From the NCBI GenBank assembly GCA_033064195.1, contig JARBJD010000156.1:1-64000 (forward strand): 64,000 nt of DNA, given 5' to 3'. Shown here one piece after another: positions 36,564 to 49,200 of the stretch (positions are counted from its first letter, which is position 1; the number at the start of each line of letters is the position of its first letter). The notes below the pieces were generated by a model. The model ran no database searches. It worked only from the letters and a program-made list of their open reading frames with translations, and was not told the origin of the DNA. The stretch comes from Blattamonas nauphoetae. Lineage: Eukaryota; Preaxostyla; Oxymonadida. The translations under genes were made by a program, and so were the position numbers.

Positions 36564-37101
36564 TCAAATAAATGGTGATTCAAGAATCTTTTTATCAAAC
36601 AACGCAGATTTTATCGGTTGATTTGGTACATAGAATGGATTTTTCCCGACATAATCTGCAAATAATTCATAAAGCTCTTTAAGAGTGCGTTCCAGGTTTG
36701 TTGCATGTGGTTCGGCAAGGACAAAAAACAAGATTCCTAAGAGGAAGAAAACCGTGTAAATGAATGATCAAAAGGATACCAGTTGGTGTTCGGAGACATT
36801 GAATGCGAAAATCATCAGTTTCGACTGATTCAATTCCAGATGATGTCCCAGGGAGAGGGGAGAGGGCAGATGAAATCGCATATTGACTATGAAATAAAGA
36901 TCCAAGCTCTAGCGGATCATTTCCTCTTGCAAGTGTTGATTGTCCCGCAATGTCCTAGAAGGAAACGTGAAAGTGTGGACACGATGTAGAGGATAAATGG
37001 TGAAAATGAGTTGAAACCTATCAAAGAGACAATACTTTTTTGTATATCAACCCCCCAGAGGGTGAAATAATCCACACACTGATGATAAAATTCTTTGACA
37101 T
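36564..37101 (-). CDS. TRAPPC4: TRAPP complex subunit 4 (Trs23)
   Basis: Core subunit of the TRAPP vesicle-tethering complex and Rab GEF at the Golgi. Three short exons: 37101-37036 (MSKNFIISVWIISPSGGLIY), 36954-36780 and 36736-36564, with AG-ending introns of 81 and 43 nt. Spliced, they give a longin-type strand, then LELGSLFHSQYAISSALSP, GIESVETDDFRIQCLRTPTG, ILFFVLAEPH, a helix LKELYELFADYVGKNPFYV and QPIKSALFDKKI. This aligns with TRAPPC4 ([20 protein letters not shown], LADP, YxxYSDxxxKNPFY, PIRCELFD). It is only about 137 aa because the PDZ-like insertion of animal TRAPPC4 is missing. The exons are too short for ordinary ORF finding. TRAPPC1 is the less likely alternative. Confidence 0.88.
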
Positions 37102-37323
37102 GATCAGCCCCTCCTCTCAGATAGTTCTCGTCATTTGGGGGAGAAATAGGTCATACACAGAGAAGAGTTTCTTTCTCGACATTTTCACTTGAAACAATCG
37201 AAATATTGTTTTGTTTTCACCAAATCAATCACACGAGATCGATCAATCCCCATCACTATTCTTGTGGGACTACCCATCAACAGTTTTGAGAGGAATTGAT
37301 TTATTTCCGTTTAAGTTCTGGCT
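37102..37323. promoter_or_regulatory. Divergent promoter region (TRAPPC4 / LRR-PP2C)
   Basis: 222 bases lie between two divergent start codons, so both core promoters must be here. The stretch is AT-rich, with T-rich runs near 37160 and 37205. No clear TATA box or shared motif could be singled out. Confidence 0.5.
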
Positions 37324-40300
37324 ATGGGGAACGCTATCCTCAAAGATACCAATTCCTCAACTCTAGCAGTCACACGTGCGCATCTTGTGAGTCTTCCTCA
37401 GAACCTCAACAAATTTCCACGACCTACACTCAAACAAGCTGACCTCTCATCGAACATCCTCCATGACTTTCCTGAGCTGTATGCAGTCGCTCCTAATCTT
37501 CGTATACTTCGCCTTGAAAACAATCGTTTCACAACCATCCCATCTTCACTCGCCCATCTCCCTTCGCTCTTCGAACTGGTCTGCCCTCATTCTTCTTCTA
37601 ATGTTTTCTTTGTTCCTGATACTAGAATCTTGCATATAATTACATCACCAATCTACCGCATCTCACGATTCCATATCTCCATTCCCTCAACCTTGGATAT
37701 AACTTGATAGTGTCGATTCCACACGATATTGGAATACTTTTTCCTCAAATTCAACAGCTTTCACTGCGTTGTAACAGGTTTATCCCGATTCCCTTTCACG
37801 CTTTCAAGGATCCGGTACATTTCGTCAATTCGTTCGAATACATTGGAACAAATCCATCTTGACGGTAATTATATTGAAGTCATTCACTGCTTGCTCAATG
37901 TTCCAAGACTTCAGAACCTCACGGCCGACTTCAATCCCATTCGGTCGATCGAGTTACACGCAGAGTCATCTCTGGACACTTTATCAATTGTTTCGCTTCG
38001 GTACACCAAACTCAAGACTCTTTCACCATCGGTATCCCAATTATTTAGCATTCATGTTCGTTAAGTTCTATACCAAACTGAAGAATCTCTCTCAACTGTT
38101 CTTGAATGATTGCGAAATTGATAATTTGGCCGATGACTTTTTTGACCATCTCCCTGCACTCACTGAACTCAATCTCACGGGAAATTCTCTGCAGGTCCTC
38201 CCCTCATCAATCACGAACACAAAAGTTTGATCAAGATATTCTTTCTTTCATTATCATCATTAGAACCTGGAACATCTGAAAGTTGCGAAAAATAAGTTGC
38301 TTTCATGTCCTCCTCTCCTGACAACAGGAAAAGGATGCAAGATTGACCTGAGTTTCAACTTTCTCACGCGATTACCCGCTGTCGGTGAGAATGTCTCTTC
38401 TCTTGTTGTTTCGCACAACAAAATTACTCAAATTTCTGGTCTGCTTCCATTTCTCATTCATATCTTGCAGAGGAATTGCTCCTTGCGACTAAACTCACCA
38501 ACCTCAATCTCAGTTTCAACAACCTTTCGTCTCTGCCCATCTCGCTTGTAAATCTCCCATTAGTATCATTACACCTGACTGGAAATTTTATTTCGTCGCT
38601 TCCCCTCCCGTTTACGTTCCCTCCCTCGTTACAATGTCTAGATATTTCATTCAACCACTTGCTGTCATTTCCGCCTGGAATCGCGTCGCTCACCAGTCTT
38701 GTTACACTTTCGTTGTCTTTTAACCGGATCTGCCACGTGCCACCATGGACTCTCCTTCTCCCGAAACTCACAACTCTGACTTTGTCTGGAAACCTTATCG
38801 AGCACTTTCCGTCGTTCCGCTCCGTTTCCAGATTTGTGACCAACTGCCACCGGTTTAAACACATCATTCGGAAGGCTGAGAAGGCCTCGCAACTCCCGAC
38901 TCCTCTCTTCTCTCCGCCACTCCAGTCGCTGTCTGCTGTCTCGTCATATGCACAGACCCCGTCGTTTTCACGTCGTGGAAGTCCGACACTCTCACGAAGC
39001 TCCAGTTTTGCGTCTTCTCCAGCCCCCAATCCGTACACGTCGTTCCTCCTGACTCGCCACTTCCAGGACTACGATGCCCCCGTCCGAATTGAATATTCCA
39101 CTTTTGCTGACAAGGCAGTCATCATTTCGTCGTTGAAGCATCTTTTTTTGAACTCCAACCGTCTTACTCGCTTTCCGTCGATCGTCCTCCACTTCCATGA
39201 ACTGGAAACTCTTTTCGTTGGCCATAACAGAATAAATAAAATCCCTGACCCACTTTTCCATCTTCTTCCGCGTCTAAGTCGTTTTGATATTTCCTTTTCT
39301 CGGCTGAAAGAACTCCCCCCACACCTCATCACGAGCGTTCGTCTGCCAACCCCAATCCACACCGAACCATCCGAACTGAGCACGCCAATCGTCTTTTGCG
39401 ATGTGTCTCACAATCAAATAACCAACATCCCCCTTCGTATTCTGTACTCCCGTCCTTCCTTTCAGCCGCACTTGCTTTCACCATGCCTCTCCCACCAATT
39501 CCGCTCGCCTGTTTCTTCTTCCCGCATCAACACTTGTCAGGAACTCACTCGATTCACGGAGATGATGGGCAGTGGAGACATTATTTCAAGTCGAGTGTAT
39601 TCGTCACTGTCTTCCCCTCAACCGTTCGCCGACGTCGACGACGATGAACCGTCCACTGGCTGTTTCTGCTTCCGAAAGAAGCCCAAACCACAAGTTGACA
39701 TTCCCGTGTGCGTCATCCCCACTGTTTATGACGAAGAGGACTCGGCATCAGAAGACAACTTCGAGACCTCGCCCAAGACGAGAGAGAAAAAGGTGAAGAA
39801 GCATTACTATCGAGTGGCGAATGCGGTGGCCAAGTCGAAAGGGGCCTTGCTCAACACGCCTCCCTCAAACATGCCAGTCTCGCTCTTCATGCAGCCGACG
39901 GATCGCGACGTCGTCCCTCTCCATTTCTTCGATATGTCGTTCACAAACATCGGGAAAGTGTATTTCGATGAGAACATGGCTGATTTCGTGCATCTCGCTC
40001 ACACACACCCATCGCTCAAGCCACTCACATATGATACTCCAGGCGACAGACCTGAGGAGCCTCGGGTTGTGTCTCAGGATCGGGCGAACGAGGAACTGGA
40101 AGAAATGGATTCGAGCAGCACAAGCATCGGAACCAGCCTCTCGCAGTTCATGGCACCTCTCCTCTCTTTCCCTCAACGCGAGTCGCCCCTCATCGGCCCC
40201 ACACAGCCCAGCCACTTCGAATACCTCGCTCGCACAGACGCGTACGTGTCGAGCTACTTCCTAGCAACTGCACACCTCGGCGACCCTCAAACAATCCTCC

Positions 40301-42927
40301 TCCGAAACACGTCGTCTTCGATCTCGCCGATCGGTGTCTCGCCCTTCTTCTCGTTCGAGTCGTCGTCGTACTTCGATTTTGAGTTCAAACGCGTGGAGTC
40401 GATTCTGATCGCAAACACAGCTCTCTCCACCCACGACCTGCCTCTCCAACCAATCACCACTGGCGCCCTGTCCGACTTCCACGTGAACGAGCCAAAGTGT
40501 GATTATCCACTCTGCTCTGTCCTCAACCTCAACTGCGATGGAGTCTCGGACGACGTGTCGTCAGACGATCATGAAGAGATTGAGGAGGAGGAGGAGGAAG
40601 ACATGTCTCTGCTCGACATGCAGACTCTCGACAGACTACACGCTGACCGCCCAATCCCTCCGAAGCCGAGGCTCTCGCCCGAAGGTCGTCGACCGATGGA
40701 GAAGTACAGCACCACACTCTGCCCGGACTGCTTCAACGGATCGACAGACCCGATCGTCCCCGAAGAGCCATCATCGCCTCAGCCGAGCGAGAATGCTGAA
40801 GACGAGGAAGGCATGAACTTCCTCACCCCTGATTGCAGCATGCACGAGCCTGTGAAGACGAACTACTGCCATGTTCGCCGGAAGAGGAAACACGCAACCT
40901 CGCGGACAGTGAAGAGAGGCGACACACCATCCTTGGCCATCCACAACGTTGGCTGTGCGGAGACGTGCGGGAGGCGACAGACGATGGAAGACACTGTTCT
41001 GCTCTTCCCGTGCGGTGGATGGGACCTGGCTGCTCTTGCGGAGGACGGGGAGAGCGGCATCATCACTCGTCTTCTGTCGTATCCGCAGGAGTACAGGTTC
41101 ACCACGCGAGGCGTGCGAACGATGGAACTTCTGGAGGAGAACTATTGGAACAGGAGAATGCGGCGGAAAGAGCGGAAGGAGCGGGCCAGGCTGTATGCGA
41201 AGCAGGGCCTCTCGCCCGAAGAGATCGACAGACAGGAAGCAGAACGCGAGAACGGGCCGTGCGATCACTTCTTCTGTCCGTACAACCACTCACCCATCCG
41301 AGGGTGTGGGTTGTTCGGCGTCATCGATGGACACGGAGGGTCAGACGTAGCCCACTTCATCTCCTCCCATTTTGTCCCCACCCTCGTCGCTGTTGTCAGC
41401 GCAGACGCACCAAGCAGAAGACACATCGCGAGGAGGAGGGCAAAGGCAGCAGGGCACATGTCTCCTCCGCCCAACACGCAGGCCACTTCGGGATACTTCT
41501 CGGCGCTTCTGAAGGAGACCGCCCTTCTCCTCAACCAGCAGCTGCGCCAGACATACAGCTCGATCTCTCGCACGCAGGGAGCCTGCTGTGTGATTGCTGC
41601 AGTCACGCCGTCGCACGTGTATCTGCTGAACATCGGCGACTGTCGTGCTGTCCTCGTCTCTCGCTTCGCAAACACAAATAAGGCGAACGCAGACGGACTC
41701 AATGTTCTTGATTACAAGTTTGTCTCGCAGCAGCTCTCCTTCCCAGGCCAGATGACCTCACCCGACGACGAGCCAGACTTTTCAGGACTCCCTTCGCCAG
41801 TTGGAATGGGAACACCCGCCCCTCTCCCCTCTGCCAGCGATGACCACAACCAGCTCACAGCACACTCTTTCGGTCCAACCGACGCCCTCCACAGGCACTT
41901 CCTCCACTCGCCGGAAATCGGGTCTGTTGTTGTGGGGAAGGATCTCACAGTCGACCACAAGCCAACATTCGAACGCGAGCGGGACTCGATTTACGGACCG
42001 ACACCCGACGGGCGAGCAAGCGGGATGATCGGATTTGAAGACAGAGTCAACGGGCGCCTCGCAATCTCGCGAGCGTTTGGAGATTTCGATCTCGAGCCGG
42101 CGATCAATCCCGAGCCTGATCTTTACTCGTTTGAGATCAAGCGATGGAAAGGAATCTGTTTTGAGAGCTCGTACAATGACAGCCCAACGCTGAACATGGA
42201 CAGCGAGAACGGCGCGTCTCCCACGAGCTTCTCGGATCATTCCAGCCCGCTCGAGAATGCTCCTGCGACAGTCAATTTCGAGCTGACGGACATCAACGAG
42301 AATGAAACACACGAAAGCCTTCCTTCTGCGTCCACGATCGAGTTGAAACAGCTTCTCGACAAACATCTTCTCCCTCTCGCGCCGTTCGTCTCGCTCTACC
42401 ACGACTACAACGACCTCCACAGCGTCTTCCTCGCAGCGAACATCCCTCCCTTCGTTCTCCCCAAACAGCACTCCACCTACTTCCCTCCCTCCAAGTTCAC
42501 CCCATCCAGCCTCGCCCATGGAACCCCAGTCCAATCCACCGTCTTCAGAAGAGAGGACATCTGTCTCGTGCTCGGCTGCGACGGACTGTTTGACGTTCTG
42601 AATGCGGAGCAGATTGCTGAGATTGCGTGCCCGTGGATGCAGGGGGGGATGGACTGGCTGAACGATCCCGCACTCGACCGATCGGACTGCGAGGAGACCG
42701 ACGAGGACGACTCAGAACACTCGTCGGAGGAAGACCCAATCTTTGCCCGCTACTTCCCTCGCACCCCGCTCGCCAAGCAGAGGACCAATGACACGGACTC
42801 CATCTCCCACGGCTACCGCTACATCACCAAAGGGAAGCTGGCCACACTGGCTGCTTGCAGACTCCGCTCGGCGGCTGTCGCTCTTGATTCGCAGGACAAC
42901 ATTTCAGTCATGGCTATCTTTCTGTAA
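37324..42927 (+). CDS. LRR-PP2C protein phosphatase (PHLPP-like), N-myristoylation candidate
   Basis: Six exons (37324-37578, 37626-37777, 37809-38031, 38066-38224, 38264-38438, 38471-42927) give 1806 aa. Introns are 31-47 nt. The N-terminus MGNAILKD fits an N-myristoylation site, implying membrane attachment. Leucine-rich repeats fill about residues 20-500 (ADLSSNILHDFPEL, LTELNLTGNSLQVLP, LTNLNLSFNNLSSLP). A low-complexity, partly acidic linker follows. The PP2C domain runs from about residue 1145: CGRRQTMED, FGVIDGHGGSDVAHF, LLNIGDCRAVLVSR, DHKP, RLAISRAFGDFD, LGCDGLFDVL and DNISVMAIFL at the end. All metal-binding Asp motifs are present, so it should be an active Mn/Mg-dependent Ser/Thr phosphatase. 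Large insertions break up the catalytic domain. The LRR-before-PP2C order is that of PHLPP. Confidence 0.9.
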
Positions 42928-43230
42928 GGCTGGACTCTAGATTCCGTTGTTGTGTCCTTTTCTGTCGCTTGACGCTCTTTTTCTCAACTATTCTGATGCG
43001 CTTTCGTTCATTTTGATTCTAATACGCATTAATCATCCAATTTATGCAGCTTTATTTCTGGCAATGTTCTCTTGAAATCGTATATCGAATTTTTTCATGA
43101 GTATGTATCCTTCCAGGCAGGTATAATCACACTTGAATCATCCTGTGTGTTCAGTTTTTTGCCCATTCTTTCTTTTTATTCTGTTGACCTCATTAACCCG
43201 GACTGATACGATAAATATATCAGTATTTTC
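42928..43230. other. Intergenic spacer between LRR-PP2C and the WD40 gene
   Basis: About 303 AT-rich bases holding the LRR-PP2C 3' end and the WD40 gene promoter. No RNA gene or repeat is visible. Confidence 0.5.
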
Positions 43231-46200
43231 ATGTTTTCCAATGCGTATCTGTTCAATTACATTGACTCAGTATCGCAACGTATGTTATTATTCGAATTTG
43301 AGCACATTCTTCGTTCAATCTTTCAGACAACGTGAAATACGGATTCGCTGAATGCGATTCATTGGAACCAAATTTACGAGCTCTAGGTAAAACAAGTACA
43401 ATTGCTAAATCGCAAGAAGGTCAAGATCATACATCACAATCTTCATTCAATTCAAAACATGCCACTACATCTTCCATATTGTCTTATACGAAACCTGCTG
43501 ATGTTATTCAGCGAACAGGAGATCGTGGTATCAACAAAGCTCTCTATTCTGAAGATTCAAACGAGATTATCTCTCTCATCAACCAAAGACTTCTCCACAT
43601 CTTCCCTGATCCTTCAATAAAGAGTGATGTTCCTCCCCCGCAGCATGCTCTTGCTAGTCTTACAACAATCGGCAAAGATCAATCTTTCACTGTCACAGAA
43701 AAGACAGTTCCAAACAAATTCACATACCAACAAAAAACGACTCGTCGCGGCTTTGGTTGGGAAGAATTCCGGCAAATGTATCCCTCAGCACCTCACATCT
43801 CCAACACACGGCACATTAGTTTCTGTTTACCATTCGCAACAGAGACAATTGTCGAATGGATCTATGCCCCAACTGTCCACACATTTTTTGTGTCGACCAG
43901 CGATGGTCTTCTCTTTGTGATGAACAAAGAGGGTGAAGTGGTCTCCAGTGGAGGTGTTTTGGGAGAAGAGGCAGAGGAACTCAGCAAAAAGACGGACATT
44001 TTGGAGCAGCAAGAAAAGCAGCGGAAGGAGGAGGACAAGATCATCGAAGACACTGTCAATCGGGAGATCGGGAAGATCCAACAAAGACACATCAAAATTG
44101 CCAAGATCCGCACGCAAAAGGATGACGACGTCAAGCTCAGCATCAACCCAGGCGGCCTGGTGAGGCAGACACTTGGCAATCGCATTGAACCAACTGAAAT
44201 CAAATCGAGGATCGAGCGAGAAGTGGACACGGGAATGAAGAAGATCCAAGTTGAGAAGCCAGACCTCAAGCAAAGTGTCTTCACCCTTCGCGGCGGGATC
44301 CCCTGGTTCCCTCGCAAAGCGTTGGGCGGAAACTCGGACGCGATTGAGAAGAAGTCGGAGCAGACAGCGATCAGCCTGTGTTACGTGCCGTCGACGGACT
44401 GCCTGCTCGCTGGGTTCATCAGCGGCGAGGTGCGTATCTTCAAATACTCGCCGTCGTTCTTCCCCCACACCATCAACCTGGGCAAGTTCCGGTTGGAGTT
44501 CGTGTGTGCTGTGCAGACTGGGCATGAGTGGGTGAGGGAGATTGTCTGTGCAGATCCCGAGATGGACCCTGTGAAGGAGGAGTATCAGTACGACAAACCG
44601 AGCTTCCTCACAAAGAAGTATCCGTCGTCGCTCGAAAGCGGATTCTACACAGCGAAGATGGAGTATGACGAGGCAACGCAGGCTCGATTGGACACGTCCA
44701 CGCAGAATATGCGGACATTGAAGAAGAACGCGACAGTTGCGAATTTGTTGAGTGGGACGGAATCGATGGGCGAGACAGCGAGGATGCAGAGAGAGACCAA
44801 AGTCGACCATCTTGCGAGAGACTTCACGGAACGAGTGCAGAAGACAGAGCAGTCGATGGGGAACCTGAAGGGGCTCCTCTCGGAAATCGGAATGAAGACA
44901 CGAGCAACGTCACAGAAAGGCAGCCGAAACATGACAGCCTCCAAAATGAAAGAGATCGAAGCGCAGGTCGAGCGGGAGACGAAGAGGCATTCCATCTCGC
45001 GCGACACTGGCAGTGTGCGAGGGTCACAAGCGAGTGTCCCAATTGAAGACACAAGCTCCATTCTGATCAAACACACAGCGAGCACGGAAGGCGACAAGGA
45101 CCTGTCGGGTGCGTTCTGTGCGATCTGCATTGTTGGGCCGACGATGGTTTGTGTCAACTCGCAGCTGAGGAAGAAGATGTGGACTCGAATCAACGCTCAC
45201 TCAAAGTCCATCTCCTGTGCGCACTTCCTCGTTCACACGAAAAAGAGAGAGTTTGACGTGATCGCCACGGGAGGACTGGACGGGATGATCAAAGCGTGGA
45301 ATGGGAACGGAGACGCCCTGTGGAGTCAGTACTGCCATACAAAGGAAGTGACAGGGCTGGAAGGAACGCGATACGGCGACAAGCTGTTCTCGTGCAGCAA
45401 GGACGGCGTGGTCAAGTGTTGGAATGTACTGAACGGGTCGTGTCTGGCTGAGATGAACATGGAATCGCCGCTCCTCTCGATGCACATGATGAAGACCCTC
45501 CCTCCACCGCAGATCCTCGCGGATGTCCCGCAGCCAGCCGCGATTGTTGACGTCGAGGATGGGATCAGGAAAGACACTCATCAAGACAGAGGATCACGTG
45601 ATGCAGCCATCGCTCGCAACAATCGCAGGAAGGCGCTCTCAACCGCCATCGTCGACCCACTCCACGCGGAACAGCCGGAGATCGTCCACTTCAACGCCCT
45701 GCCTGGCGAGAGGGGGTATCGAGGGGATTTCCACACGTCGCTGTGCGTGTGCTCAGCAGACAGCATCCGACTCGTCGCTGCGAATGTCCCTCTCGACTTC
45801 TGGATGTTCCCAACATCTCGGATCGCCCGCTTCTTCACCGTGACCTTCCCGTCCAACCTTTACCGCTACTCGTGGGCCGCCCCTCTCTTCAGAGGCTCCA
45901 TCTCGACCGCGTCACATCGCAGCTCGGACAGGTATTCTGTGGAGCCCTCCCTCTTCCCCATGCTCACTGCTGCGCTGTACGAGGACGGGTCGGTCCATTT
46001 TCTGCTCCATCCGCTTCAATCGTCTCTGTCGTTCTCTCTTCCTTCGACACTCTCACCGGAAGACACACAGAATCTGTGTTTCTCGATCATCACATCTCGC
46101 TTCTTCGCTCTCAACAGTTCGCAGCATCGAATCATGCGATCCTCAACACACGGCCACCCTTTCATGGAAGACGACAAGTGGGAGGTGATGGGAGAGCTGC

Positions 46201-49200
46201 AGCTGACCTGCATGTCCTCCACACTCTGCCCTTCTCCTGCCCCCAACACTCGTTCAGCTGCTTTCAAACTGTTCACTCGCTTCTTCCGATTTGGACACCC
46301 CAAATTCAATCCAAATCAGAACGATTCGAACGACTCGTCGCTCATCGCAGAAAAGGCAAACACACCCGACTTCAGCAGCCCAATGCCATCGTCCCCAATC
46401 CCCTCCCCAACGCTCTCGCAGTCTTCCAACCCCACTCCCACTCCAAGCCCGCAGTTCGGAACCGGCTCGAAGCCTCCCTCGTCTTCAAGTCGCTCTCGAA
46501 AATGGGAACTTCGAGAGCGACCTGACGAGCTGCTTGTCTGTGGAACGAACGATGGGAAAGTGGCGATGTTCGATTCGCGGACGGGAGAGGTGTGGGCGTG
46601 GTGGCTGGGAAACTCGGACAGGAAGATTCAACTCATCGAGTATGCTCCGATGATGACGATTGAGATTCCGTTTGTCAACGGAGAGGTCAGGGAACACGGC
46701 GTGATTGTGGAGTCTGATTCTGAAGCTGGTGCTGATTATGAGCAAGACACTCAACTTGTCACGCCGATCGAGAACGAAGCGATAAATCCGGAAACGATTG
46801 CACTCCCTCGATTGCACAAAGGGAAGAAGAAAAAGAAGACCATCTTCCGCATTCGACACGGGAAGAGCAAGCAAGTTGTCGACCTCGAAGACACAAAGGC
46901 GCCGGCGGACAGCCAAGACAAGAAGACGTTCCTGACCGAGACAAACGAGTCGGAAGATGAGCAAACCACAAACGCTGCGAAGATGCATCTTCCGCACGCC
47001 AAAGCGGGAACAATCATCAGCGTGTCAGAATCAGGCAACCTCAAACTGTGGAATGCCCACACTCTGCTTCTGCTCTGCTCAGCCGATCCGATGCCCCACT
47101 ATCCGCACGGCGTGCACTCAACTGGAGTCGCTGTGATCGGGTCGAACATCGGCCTCTCCTTCACGGATGGGTCAGTGGCCTTCTTCTGCCATCTGACAGC
47201 GAAACAAAAGTATCATCAGCACGACACGTCCAACCCGTCGTCAGATGACTACATCGCAACACTCGCTTCGAGCTCGCTCTCGGCCGATCAGATCCCTCCA
47301 CATTACGTCTTCCCCATCGTTCCGCAAGAATGGAAGCACAGAGCGAGTGCCAACTGCATTATTGCTTCGAGTGAGCTGAACATCTTCGCGACTTGTGGCG
47401 ACGACGGTGCAGTCAAGATTTGGAGTGCGCAGGGTTATCTTCTGCGGGACGTGGCATTTGGCCTGACGAATCCGGAGCCTCTCTCGTCGATCTCGTTTGT
47501 CGGTCTGCATCAATCCATCCTGATCGAACTCCATCAAGGCCTCTACACCATCCCCGCACAGGAGTATCTTCCGAGCGGATACAAGCCAGACGCTCTGAAT
47601 CTCAAAGACGACTCGACACTCGACGACCTCTTTCAGCAGGCAGAAGGCGACGACGAAGCAAATCAAGATCCATCTGCCCTCGCTCAAACACAAACGCAGC
47701 TCGCTCTCACTCAGGCGCCGAAACAAATCCCCCGAATGTCCGACCAACTCCCTCTTCCAGTGCCGACGTGCTTCCCCATCCTCTCGCTGTACAAGCAGCG
47801 CATGATGCTCGTCCTGAAGTACTTGGGATTTGACACGAACAGTGTGGATTGGGACGATCCGACGCCAGACGGGGTCATTCCCGGCCACACCCTCCTCTTC
47901 AACCCACTCGACCAGGAATCGCGGGCAAGAACAGCGGCCCTTCAATCGAATGAACTCAATCCGATTGAAATGCTCATCGCGAAGGGGAACGAAGCACTGG
48001 GCTCAGTCACCTCCTCGAAGCAGATCACGTCTCTCGACCAGATGAAGCCTCTCCCCAAATCCGCCTTGTTGGATCAAGCACCCGAGTTCGCTCTTGGCAT
48101 GGTGTACTCCCAGCTCGTCTCGGAGGCAAAGATCCTTCCCGACCTGCAGACTCCCTCAGGCCCTGTCACTGCCCACACGCCCCTCAAAATGCCCGCCTTC
48201 AGTCTTCTGAGTCCAGGCGTCGAGGAAGAGACGGAGATGCTGTGGGATGAGTCGATGGCGACTCTTCCGCCGATCTCGGCAACGCTGAAGGGCGATGACG
48301 AAAACAACGCGCAGACAGACCAGCCAGCAGCACGCGGGAGTCCCACAGCATCGACGAAGGTGCCGACTCGGAATGAGTCTCCACTCTCACCGTCGATCTT
48401 CGAGCACTCCGATCCCATCGTTCCTACTCCCATCATTCCCGACATCTACACAGCAGACCTGTCTCCCACCGAACCCCCACCGCTCTCCTTCTCTTCGCGT
48501 CCAATCAAAACACCGAAGGACAAGACGAAGTCGTCCCACTCTTCGAAAACCATCTCAAAGAGTGTGTCCAAAAAGACGATTCATCCGCACCCTCCGCAAT
48601 CACCGAACAAGCATGCCAACCGTCCTCAGCCGCCCCAATCTCGAAAGCCAACCACAAAACGCCCATCCACAAAGAGTTCAACTGTCACCTTCCCCACACC
48701 TCCGTTGGAAGCCCTCGAGACCGTCACGCCAGCACCCGTTCGCCAATCGCATGAAAGACTTTCGTCGGAAGACATGCGCATCAGAATTGTTGAATCCATC
48801 AACAGCGGACTGCTGGACAGGGACGGCCTTCAGAAAGCGTTGGGCGTGGTTGAAGCTCTCATCGCGCTCATCTCAAACGGCGAGAAGAGTTGGGAGTGGA
48901 GGATGCATTATCTGGATCGGCTGTACAGCAGAAAGCTCAACGAGGAGCGACACAATCTGAAGAGAGACATTCACTTGACACCGCAGGACACGAGGCGGGA
49001 GATGTTCCGAACAGAACTCGACACGAAGTCGGAGTCCTTTCTGACAACACTCCTCAGCTCAGTCGGGACAGGGACAGCATCGACAAAAATGAACATCGAG
49101 ACGAAGCCAGTCAGCCACCGCGAGTGGAGGGAGCTGGCTCTCCTCTTGGCTGACGAGAACAGTCGAGAGCAGGAGAGGTATCGTGCCTTCATGGAGAGAC

